This document shows positions 1-8,719 of a stretch of 64,000 bases of DNA, piece after piece. A program made the position numbers and the translations under genes. Below the pieces are notes generated by a model. That model saw only the letters and a list, made by a program, of their open reading frames with translations, did no database searches and was not told the DNA's origin. Numbering within the stretch: position 1 is the first letter of the stretch; every line of letters begins with the position of its first letter. Source of the stretch: Cyrtodaria siliqua (lineage: Eukaryota > Mollusca > Bivalvia > Adapedonta > Hiatellidae); the NCBI GenBank assembly GCA_037043455.1, contig JAWPHD010001353.1, positions 124,001 to 188,000 on the forward strand, written 5' to 3'.

Positions 1-15
1 AAGGATCTTACGGAA

Positions 16-3000
16 ATGGGAAAGGAGTTAGGGTATGCTGGAGAGGAGCTTAGAACCTTTGTTAAAGACGAACAGGCTAGGGAAAGGGAATTTAGACTTA
101 AGGAAAGAGAATTAGCAAAGCGGGAAAGGGATGAAGAGAAAGATAGGTTAGAATTCGAAAGTAGATTAGCGAAAGAGAAGCTAGAATTAGAAAGTAGATT
201 AGCTAAAGAGAAGCGAGATGATGATAAAGAGAAGGTAGAATTAGAAAGTAGAATAGTAAAGGAGAAGCAAGAGTTAGAACATGAGAGGTTCGAAACAGAT
301 GGTAGACTAGCTAAGGCTAAGATGATAATGGAAAGGGAGCAAAAAGAGTTTGATCATAAGTTAGCTTTAGAGTTGGAAGCAGCTAAGACACATAGTAAGG
401 AAAGTAAAACTGAAGGGAAAGATAGTTATTCTGGGAAGTTAAAAGGTTCGAAGTTACCATACTTTGATGCTGACAAAGATAACATGGACAGTTACTTGTT
501 ACGGTTCGAACGTTATGCTGAGTTACAGGAATGGACCAAAGATAAGTGGGCAGTTCATTTAAGTGCGTTATTGAGAGGCAAGGCCTTAGATGTATTTTCT
601 AGATTACCTAGTTTAGATGCTCTTGACTATGACAAGTTAAAGGATGCTCTTTTAAAGAGATTTGAGTTAACTGAAGAAGGTTTTAGAAAGCGGTTTAGAG
701 CTTGCTTGCCTGAGAAAGGCGAGTCATTTATTCAGTTCATTAGTAGATCTAGAAATTACTTAGATAGGTGGTTAGAGTTAGGGAAGGTAGCGCAGACTTA
801 TCAGGGCCTCATAGATTTCTTGTTGCGTGACCAGCTATTCAATGTTTGTAGTAGAGATCTGTTCTTATTTCTTAAAGAAAGAAAACTTACTAGTGTAGGA
901 GAAATGGCAACACAAGCAGATCAGTTTGCCGAGGCTAGAGGTGGAGCTCATAATGTAGTGTCGAAAGACAGAACTTTTAGAGATAGGCAAGGGGACGATC
1001 ATAAACAGAAAGGCCAGAGTGGAAACTATAGAGGTGGTGGTAGTTCGATGGGTGCTAGAGGAGGTAGCAATAGTGGTAACATAGGTAGACCTTTTATTCG
1101 TTGTCGTCACTGTAATGGGAATCATGCTTCACATGAGTGTAGGAAAGCGGTGAAAGTGTCCGCTGTCGTAGACAACTTTAGTGACAATAGTAGAGTGGAC
1201 AACAATGTAGGGAATCAGAACCAAGGTTTTAACAACCCATGGAATTTCGGTAGAGGTAGAGGTGGTCAAAACCGAGGTAGAGGTAAAGGCAGAGGTAGTA
1301 ATAGTCCGGTTATTAAAACCGAGAGTAGTAGCTGTTGTGTTAAAGCGGATGGTGTAATGACGAAGATCGGAACATGTCTCTTTCCGTATGCAAATCTTCC
1401 AACGGCAGATGGTAGAGTGAACGGCACGGACGTAATTGTAATGAGGGATACAGGTTGTACAGGTGTGGTAGTTAGGCGTAGTTTAGTTACGGATGACCAG
1501 TTGGTAGGTAAACAGTCACCGTGTATGTTGTTAAATAAGTCGGTAGAGCACGTGCCAATAGCGAGAATAGATGTAGATACACCTTTCTTTAAAGGGACTA
1601 CAGAGGCACTATGTATGGATGACCCGATGTATGATTTAACGATAGGGAACATAGATGGTTCAGCACTTCCGGTAATGTCCGATTTTAGAAGTAGCATAAG
1701 TAATGCCGTAGAGACTAGAGCGCAGGTTCAGAAGCAAGCTCAGGCTTATAGAAAATTAAAGGTTCCTGCAGCCGTAGGTGACATATCTAAAGCGGAGTTT
1801 ATAGAAGCACAAACTCAAGACGAGTCATTAGGTCCTTGTAAAGTGAAGGCCAAGGACGGTGTAGTGAAGAAGTGTAAAGGGTCCGGTAGTTGTAAGTTTG
1901 TACATAAGAATAGGTTATTGTACAGAGAATTTGAAGATAGTGGTAGTAGACAGTTTCACCAATTAGTGGTACCTACCCAGTATAGAACGACAGTGCTTAA
2001 GGTAGCTCATGAGTCGATTATGGGAGGTCATTTAGGCGTAAAGAAAACGTCAGATAGAGTATTGGCAGAATTTTATTGGCCAGGCGTTAGTGGAGATGTA
2101 ACTAGGTATTGTAGGTCCTGCGATGTATGCCAAAGGACAGTACCAAAAGGTCGAGTGACCAAAGTACATTTAGGTCAGATGCCACTGATAGATACACCAT
2201 TTAAGCGGGTAGCCGTAGACATAGTTGGACCAATTTTTCCAGTGTCGGATAGGAAAAATAGGTACATTTTAACCATGGTAGACTATGCAACTAGGTATCC
2301 GGAGGCAGTAGCATTGCCCTCAATTGAAACTGAGAGAGTAGCTGAGGCATTAGTTGATATGTTCAGTAGGCTAGGTGTACCAGAGGAAATGCTGACTGAT
2401 TGTGGGTCACAGTTTACGTCAGAACTTATGGCTGAAGTAAGCAGGTTATTGTCTTTGCGTCAAATCATGACAACACCATATCACCCTATGTGTAACGGGT
2501 TAGTCGAACGATTTAACGGGACGTTAAAGCAAATGTTACGGCGTATGTGTACCGAAAGACCCAAAGATTGGGACAAGTATCTCAATGCTTTATTGTTTGC
2601 ATTTAGAGAGGTACCACAAGAGAGTTTAGGATTCTCTCCGTTTGAGTTATTGTACGGTAGGTCAGTTAGAGGTCCCATGAGGATTCTTAGAGAGATGTGG
2701 GCAGGTGAAGTAGATAGTGATGAGGTTAAGACTACATATCAGTATGTTTTAGATCTAAAGGAGAAACTAGAGGAGACTTGTAAGATAGCTCAAAGTCAGT
2801 TAGTTAAGGCAAGTACCAAGTATAAACGGTACTATGACCAGAAAGCTAGAGCTAGGAAGTTTAAGATAGATGACCAGGTGTTACTGTTACTCCCGACCGA
2901 CAATAACAAGTTGTTATTACAATGGAAAGGTCCGTTTTACGTTAGAGGGATAGTGAACACTATGGATTACCGTATCGAGATAAACGGAAAGTTAAAGACC

Positions 3001-3492
3001 TTTCATGCGAATATGCTGAAAGAGTATATAAGTAGAACCGATAATGTGCAACAAGGGGTGTTAACCGTAGTTAATGTTGCAGTTATTGAGGATAGTGAGG
3101 AAGACAGTAGTGAGGACACTAGTCCCATGTATTTTCCCACTAGTGTAGGTAGGGAGAGAGCAGCCGATGTAGACATATCGGGCATGCTTAGTGTAGCAGA
3201 GAAACGAGAGGTAAGTCGTTTAGACTCTGAGTGTAGTACTGTTCGGTCCGATAAGTCGAGACCAACAGATGTAGTGCAGTGTAGCTTTAAGCACACTTTA
3301 GCAAAGCCGATTAGGGAAACGAGAGACCCTACTCCATTTCGCAAACAGTATACTGGTAATGCGATGGATGCAATGTGTAAAGTTGGAGTTCTTGTAGTGA
3401 CAGGAAGTAGTGTTATTAGTAACCGTAAAGTCGGTGTAATAGATCGTGGAAAGCACAATATTGGGGCAGACTATTTAAGTCGCCGCACATAA
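16..3492 (+). CDS. Gag-protease-integrase polyprotein with collapsed RT/RNase H
   Basis: This 1158-residue ORF encodes retrotransposon proteins. Residues 1-130 are charged E/K/R-rich coiled coil. About 150-310 is a helical capsid with a SCAN-like pattern. About 363-375 is a zinc knuckle of form C-x2-C-x3-H-x4-C, one residue shorter than the usual CCHC, flanked by G/R-rich RNA-binding sequence. Residues 478-480 are the DTG of a retropepsin. The integrase follows: an HHCC finger (H665, H672, C702, C705), catalytic D735, D795 and E831 with D-35-E spacing, and a GPF module near residue 972. After an acidic linker, about 1095-1140 resembles the pre-catalytic start of a Gypsy RT, and the last residues (GADYLSR) match the RNase H end that normally precedes integrase. 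No RT YxDD or RNase H catalytic residues remain. The first ATG is at 16; the true start may lie upstream of the window. Confidence 0.88.
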   Translation: MGKELGYAGEELRTFVKDEQAREREFRLKERELAKRERDEEKDRLEFESRLAKEKLELESRLAKEKRDDDKEKVELESRIVKEKQELEHERFETDGRLAKAKMIMEREQKEFDHKLALELEAAKTHSKESKTEGKDSYSGKLKGSKLPYFDADKDNMDSYLLRFERYAELQEWTKDKWAVHLSALLRGKALDVFSRLPSLDALDYDKLKDALLKRFELTEEGFRKRFRACLPEKGESFIQFISRSRNYLDRWLELGKVAQTYQGLIDFLLRDQLFNVCSRDLFLFLKERKLTSVGEMATQADQFAEARGGAHNVVSKDRTFRDRQGDDHKQKGQSGNYRGGGSSMGARGGSNSGNIGRPFIRCRHCNGNHASHECRKAVKVSAVVDNFSDNSRVDNNVGNQNQGFNNPWNFGRGRGGQNRGRGKGRGSNSPVIKTESSSCCVKADGVMTKIGTCLFPYANLPTADGRVNGTDVIVMRDTGCTGVVVRRSLVTDDQLVGKQSPCMLLNKSVEHVPIARIDVDTPFFKGTTEALCMDDPMYDLTIGNIDGSALPVMSDFRSSISNAVETRAQVQKQAQAYRKLKVPAAVGDISKAEFIEAQTQDESLGPCKVKAKDGVVKKCKGSGSCKFVHKNRLLYREFEDSGSRQFHQLVVPTQYRTTVLKVAHESIMGGHLGVKKTSDRVLAEFYWPGVSGDVTRYCRSCDVCQRTVPKGRVTKVHLGQMPLIDTPFKRVAVDIVGPIFPVSDRKNRYILTMVDYATRYPEAVALPSIETERVAEALVDMFSRLGVPEEMLTDCGSQFTSELMAEVSRLLSLRQIMTTPYHPMCNGLVERFNGTLKQMLRRMCTERPKDWDKYLNALLFAFREVPQESLGFSPFELLYGRSVRGPMRILREMWAGEVDSDEVKTTYQYVLDLKEKLEETCKIAQSQLVKASTKYKRYYDQKARARKFKIDDQVLLLLPTDNNKLLLQWKGPFYVRGIVNTMDYRIEINGKLKTFHANMLKEYISRTDNVQQGVLTVVNVAVIEDSEEDSSEDTSPMYFPTSVGRERAADVDISGMLSVAEKREVSRLDSECSTVRSDKSRPTDVVQCSFKHTLAKPIRETRDPTPFRKQYTGNAMDAMCKVGVLVVTGSSVISNRKVGVIDRGKHNIGADYLSRRT

Positions 3493-3770
3493 TGACCGGT
3501 TTAACACAATAGTGTATTGCAGTGTATTGTACAATAGTAGTATATGTTACGACAGGGTAGTGTACAATTGTAGAATAGTGTTGAAATTGTAATTACATAT
3601 TATAGTTAGGTTATAACTGCAGTGGTAATAGATAACATACTCAAGCGATTGAGCGATCAGCTTGTACGTTTTGTCGCTCGTTTGCTCAGAAGAATTAATA
3701 GTTTCTTAACGTGTAAATATTATCATTTTGTTGAATTTTAAAAGTGTAGCACTTTCTTTAAGTGGGGAGA
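3493..3770 (+). other. Retrotransposon 3' untranslated region with polypurine tract
   Basis: AT-rich non-coding stretch between the polyprotein stop and the LTR. It ends in the purine run AAGTGGGGAGA (about 3760-3770) directly before TGTTGTCACA. This is the expected position and composition of the plus-strand priming polypurine tract. Confidence 0.75.
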
Positions 3771-4098
3771 TGTTGTCACAAAATGTCACGGGTAGAGCGT
3801 ACTGGTCGTATATAGCTCTTGTATCGGTTACACCCAAAATCTATTGTTCGAGTTGAAACAATTTCACAATATTCATGATCTATTCATGTAACACGTAAAA
3901 GCGTGCACATTTTAAGTGGCCGCCAGAGAGGCCGTGTCATAAGTTTAGTTTTGTGCTAATGCATGTAAACGTATAGGTATATTTTCCTTAAACGGCAAAA
4001 TTGTATAAGGGGCCTGTCGTGTAGATTCAATACTGTAGATTTAGCCACGTTTGTCACGGACTGAACGGGGGAAATAATGATTTGGGCGTAATGTTTGC

Positions 4099-4105
4099 TA
4101 TAAAA
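4099..4105 (+). promoter_or_regulatory. TATA box of the LTR promoter
   Basis: A TATAAAA match about 330 bp into the LTR, a plausible U3/R position. Transcription start is inferred to lie 25-30 bp downstream. Confidence 0.4.
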
Positions 4106-4708
4106 CCCATTGTCTTCTAGCTATCGCCGGGATCGTCGAAAGTACTTTGTTGTAACAGAGATTGGACGGCAAATTTCACAGGCAACATGTGGTTAGTAAT
4201 TTTATTAAACTTTTATCGTATATTTGTATTCAGTGGGCGGCGCCATCTTGTTTGGCGGTTACGACATCCGGTTAGCATTGATGTTTCTCAAACATAACTT
4301 TAGACTAGCATATGATTTTGAAGTTACTTTATTAGATGTAATTATTGTAATTGATCATTAATTGTAAAACAATATTAATTTGATAACAGTGGATAATAGG
4401 TGCATTAGTTAACGTTGGCGTATAACTCAGTGATTGTAATACACGATTGTTAACATTGCGTGCAAACATAACTCAGTGAGTGTAATATATGAGTTATTTG
4501 ATCATGTTTATATTACATGTATTAGGGGCATTGATTAACAGCGACGTACATAGCGTATACATGGCGTTGTAGAATATGTATACATTGCTACTCATCATTA
4601 GTACAGCTTACATATATTGATTGAATAATGATTTGTTTGGGTAATGATAATTATGCAAGATTGTTATGTTTGTAAACCGACAGCTAAAACGTATGTATAA
4701 TTACAGCC

Positions 4709-4780
4709 TAAGCCATCCAGGATCTAAGCCATCCAGGATATAAGCCATCCAGGGTTGGAGTAAGCCATCTAGGTTTGGAT
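4709..4780 (+). repeat. Short tandem motif inside the LTR
   Basis: Four imperfect copies of TAAGCCATCCAGG spaced 16-20 bp apart. Such short direct repeats in LTRs often mark enhancer blocks; that role is inference here. Confidence 0.6.
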
Positions 4781-5306
4781 ATCCAGGAGTGGAGCTAAGC
4801 TTCCACGAATAACGTTACAAGCGGTGGAGACGGTCCCCGTACCTGCGCAGCCAGGTTTTACTAACGATAACCCCCGGGACACAAGGTGGGCCCGTTACCA
4901 GTCCTCACTGGAGGAATATCATTCACAATCTCAGTGGAGATTAACTGTCATTGCATCGCGTCATCAACCCTTACAGAAGGCATTTGATGACAATCATCCA
5001 TTGAATTCGCGCATCATCATCTTCATGAGCTCTCGCGCATCACAGTTATCGCGCTAGATCAACATTGTTATAGCTTTAACAACACTTCAGTGTCTTAGAC
5101 ATTCAGTATTTATAACAATACTAAGAACGTCTTAAACGTTCAGGAGAACATTCTTTTCATAGTTCATTTGTGTATTCGCTTGTTTTTTTAGATAATTGTA
5201 TATATATTAAACATATTTTAAAAGTTGCATTAAACTTATGTAAATGCATTCACCGTCATTGATTCTTTCCTGAGTTAGCCCAACCACTAAGGTCATCCTG
5301 TGACAA

Positions 5307-5521
5307 ATACACATGGTATAAAAGTACAAATTAGGAAATATTAAATTACCTAAGTATTATCTTTCCTGGTTGTAGATCTACTTAGATTAGACTATTATTA
5401 TTACTACTATAGAGAGGATACGTGATTTAAATAACAAGTTGCCATTAAGTAATATATACATGTGTAATATATTTAACATATATGTCCAGCTGTATTTGAT
5501 TAGATAATAACTGGTGTCATT

Positions 5522-5523
<2 letters not shown>
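5307..5523. other. Unassigned AT-rich flank
   Basis: Non-coding sequence between the LTR end and the microsatellite. No gene, RNA or repeat structure was recognised. Confidence 0.5.
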
Positions 5524-5607
<84 letters not shown>

Positions 5608-5662
5608 ATCTATCTATGTATGTATCTAATCTATCTGTCTGTCTGTCTGTCTGTCTGTCTGT
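5524..5662 (+). repeat. Compound microsatellite (TG)n-(TCTA)n-(TGTC)n
   Basis: About 20 TG units are followed by about 14 TCTA units with small interruptions, then about seven TGTC units. The short reading frame through it is an artefact of the repeat. Confidence 0.97.
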
Positions 5663-5730
5663 CAATAAATAGTAAATATGCAAGCTTGTTATGTTTAAAA
5701 GTAGATCGGAAATATTAATATATCTGTACA

Positions 5731-5823
5731 TAAACTTCGTACACCCTTTAAAATCGGCCCTGTAAATTTCGTACACCCTTTAAAGTCGGCCTTTTAAATT
5801 GCGTACATCCTTTACAATCGCCC
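5731..5823 (+). repeat. Three-copy tandem repeat, unit about 34 bp
   Basis: Three diverged copies containing TTCGTACACCCTTTAAA followed by a TCGGCC-like block. The third copy reads TGCGTACATCCTTTACA. Confidence 0.75.
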
Positions 5824-6189
5824 ACACAAGGTGTCAGTGATCTGTAGTGATATTTTACGTATACACATACAACTTGATCATGTCATTTGAATCGTATCGT
5901 GTTACTAAATCATTTATTTTACTAGGCGGCGTACTTTAAAATGAGCGTGACTGACCGTCATGCACTATAAATTATTACATTGTTCATTAATAATGACTTG
6001 CTGACTATGCAAGTTATTTAGAATACTGGCTATATGAAGTATGTGATGGGAAACACGACAGTATGTGATAGGACATACTGGGAAGGGGTTAAACTAATGT
6101 TGGTAGAACTTGTTACCCGACCCATTTGTCATTATAATATTTGTGGATATTATTCTGTTTGTATAAAATATTGGCAATAAAATATGTTT

Positions 6190-7440
6190 AAATTCAAACA
6201 CGACAACAATATGCGCTACTAAGCTTGGTACTGATCATTCCTGCCAAGTTTCACTGACATCCAGCGCGAGGTTCAGGAAAACTAGTTTGGATAAAGTTTG
6301 TGTATATGGGGCCATAACTCCTTAGGGGCCAAACTCATTCAACCGGAACACAGCGATTATATGCGCAACTAGGCTTCGTACTGATCATTCCTGCCAAGTT
6401 TCGTTGAAATCCGGCCAGGGGGTCAGGAGAACTAGTCTGTACAACTTTAGTGTATGAAAACAGTTAAAGGGCCATAACTAGTTGACCAGTGGTTGTGGAG
6501 AAATAGTCCAGACAAAGTTTGTGTATTAAAACATTTAAAGAGCCACAACTCCAACAAAAATCATTCAACCAGAACATGACAACGCAACTAGGCTTGGTAC
6601 TGAAAATAACTGCCAAGTTTCACTGAAATCCAGCCAGGAGTTCAGGTAAACCAGTCCGGATAAAGTTTGTGTATAAGGGGCAATAACTGTGTCAAAAATC
6701 ATTCAATAAAAACACGATGATATATAACTAGGCTTAGTACATCCCTGCTAAGTTTCTTCGAAATCCTGCCAGGCGTTCAGAACTAGGCAGGGATGATCAG
6801 TACCAAGCCTAGTTGCATATATCATCACCGTGTTTTTATTGAATGATTTTGACACAGTTAGCGTATTAAAACCTTGATAGGGCCATAACTATGCCAAAAC
6901 TCATTTAACCGGAAGACGGCGATGATATGCGCAACTAGGCTTGGTACTAATAATTCCCATTAACAATTCATTGAAATTCGGCCAGGAGAAGAGTCTAGTC
7001 TGGATAAAGTTTGTGTACTAAACCTTTAAAGGGATAAAAGTCCGCAAAAAAGCATTGAACCGGAACACTGTGATGATATGCACAACTAGGCCTGGTATTG
7101 ATCATCCCTGCAAAGTTTCATCGAAATTCGGCCAGAGGTTCAGGAGAACTAGTCCTGACAAAATGTGTGTAATAAAACCTTTAGAGGACCTGGTTTTCGG
7201 ACTTGTCCGAGCTTTTATTGATATTAACAATCAATGCAAGTTTGGTAAAGATCAAATAATAAATGGTGCTAGACTGTTCACAAGGCAGAAAATCAAGGCC
7301 CATATCTTCGCTGAAACTTGTCCCATCTGGCTGGTTTTCGAACTTATCCGAGCTTTCATTGATATTAACAAAAACATCTGGCAAACTTTGGTAAAAATCA
7401 AATAGTAAATGAAGGTGCTAGAGTGTTCATAAGGTGTCCT
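6190..7440 (+). repeat. Cluster of degenerate GGGCCATAAC-type dispersed repeats
   Basis: Diverged units of 120-170 bp recur here. Each has the order: GGCCATAACT, ACCGGAACACGGCGATGATATG, AACTAGGCTTGGTACTGATC, TGCCAAGTTTC, AAATCCGGCCAGG, then TTCAGGAGAACTAGTC. The same blocks recur at 13300-13356 and 15940-17200. From about 7180 a second unit type (TTGTCCGAGC, ATTGATATTAACAA) appears, also present at 16830-17170. Short frames here, such as 7055-7405, are not genes. Confidence 0.85.
6685..6859. repeat. Fold-back copy of the dispersed unit
   Basis: Two arms of about 70 bp of the AACTAGGCTTGG-type repeat lie head to head. The left arm starts AACTGTGTCAAAAATC and the right arm ends GATTTTGACACAGTT. 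The loop is about 40 bp. Confidence 0.85.
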
Positions 7441-7562
7441 TGAAGGTTGGTTATATAATTATTGTCTACCTTTATAATGTCATATGTCTAATTGACCCAC
7501 CCAATGATCCTTAATAGATCAATTTGTTTTATTGTTTCGAGTATTGGCACATTTAAAATTAA
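7441..7562. other. Flank or possible 5' leader of the LINE
   Basis: AT-rich sequence of unclear membership. The exact 5' end of the LINE that follows could not be set. Confidence 0.4.
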
Positions 7563-8490
7563 TTGTCCTGTAACATATGTATTAAAGAAAAAGTTCAAAT
7601 CTCAAGAAAAATAGCCATTAGTTCATGGAACGTAAATGGGCTGTTTAGAAATGTTAATTGTGTGCGCCATTGTAAACTTGATGATGAGTATTCCCTAGAG
7701 TGCAATAAATCCGACATAGTCTTTTTAACAGAGACACATGCTTCTTACCAGGACTCACTTCAAATTGATGGGTATGTATCAACTGCTAACTGTAGGTCCG
7801 AAAAACCTAGTAGGCTACGAGGCGGTATTGCATTATTTATAAAAAAAAATCTATTAGAAAAGGTGTTAAAATAATTGATAATAGTCAAAATGACATGATA
7901 TGGTTAAGATTAAATGCCCATTTTTTCAATTTAAATCAGGACCTCTATGTATGTGGGTTGTACATTTCGCCATTATCTTCCAATATACAAAGAGAACTGA
8001 GTGTGACAAAATTATTTTTGAAAAACTTGAAACTGACATTGTTAAGTAGTCAGTTGGGATCCGTTATGTTAATTGGGGACCTAAATGCCCATATAAATAA
8101 AGACGACTTAGACTTTATCTGCAATGAAGAAGATGATTTTGTAGATGATTTTCTAACTGAAAGCTACTGTTTTGATAAGATTCATAGATTCAGAAATACA
8201 ATTTTACCACAGACTACCAATGAATATGGTAAATGTTTACTAGAACTGTGTATTTCATCACAATTAAGGATATTAAATGGCAGAACACTTGGTGATTCGC
8301 AGGGCAATGCTACTTTTTAGGTTACAATGGCGCATCGATTGTAGATTATTGTATATGTAGCTCTGACTTACTAAATGATATTTCATCATTTAAAGTTCAC
8401 AACTATGATCCTGTTTCTTCAGATCACTGTCAAATATATGTTAGTATCCAATCATTGGTATATCACCAAATGCAAGAAATAGCTAGGCAA
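7563..8490 (+). pseudogene. LINE A endonuclease domain, frameshifted
   Basis: This is the APE-type endonuclease that nicks target DNA for LINE integration. The start carries the SSWNVNGL motif, followed by the catalytic-type TETH block and RGGIALFI. A first frameshift falls near 7870. The frame then carries LIGDLNAHI (8070-8095) and runs to a stop at 8318-8320. A second shift moves to the frame that starts near 8310 with FLGYNGASIVDYC and contains the terminal SSDHCQIYV motif near 8420. All the main motifs are visible, but the three frames mean it is inactive. Confidence 0.85.
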
Positions 8491-8719
8491 AAACCCAGAA
8501 AACTTATATGGGATGAGAAGTTAAAAATATATGTATTAATAATATAGACATGGTTAATAAGTCAGATCTTGTCGATAGGTCTAATAATATACTAAATGAC
8601 GATAGTTTGTCTGATAAAGAAAAAATTGACAACATCATATTCAATTTTTCATCATGTCTAAAAAACGCTACCCCATTAGGTTATCCACAAAAATTGCGTA
8701 AACGTAAAAAACGTAGAAA

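Larger units (their letters stand above)
1..5306 (+). mobile_element. Ty3/Gypsy-type LTR retrotransposon, 5' part outside the window
   Basis: The element comprises a long gag-protease-integrase ORF, a 278-bp untranslated stretch, a polypurine tract at about 3760-3770 and a 3' LTR at 3771-5306. The window opens inside or just before the coding region, so the 5' LTR, primer-binding site and target duplication cannot be seen. The long ORF has no stop or frameshift, which suggests fairly recent insertion or mobilisation in trans. The polymerase region is internally deleted, so the copy is probably non-autonomous. Confidence 0.9.
3771..5306 (+). repeat. 3' long terminal repeat (about 1.54 kb)
   Basis: The LTR starts TGTTGTCACA directly after the polypurine tract. 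I place its end at TGTGACAA (5299-5306), the exact reverse complement of TTGTCACA near the start. A TATAAAA box lies at 4099-4105. Between 4709 and 4780 there are four imperfect copies of a TAAGCCATCCAGG unit. A short 77-codon ORF (4824-5057) inside the LTR has no recognisable domain and is probably chance. The 5' LTR is not in the window, so the boundaries rest on the inverted termini alone. The final dinucleotide is AA rather than the canonical CA, so the end could be a few bases off. Confidence 0.7.

Noticed and set aside
1266..3458. Minus-strand frames inside the retrotransposon ORF
   Set aside because: Shadows of the plus-strand polyprotein; Thr/Leu/Ser-rich with no domain.
4824..5057. 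77-codon ORF in the LTR
   Set aside because: No recognisable domain, and located within the regulatory LTR; probably chance.
7055..7405. 116-codon plus-strand frame
   Set aside because: Runs across two unrelated dispersed repeat units that recur elsewhere with stops.
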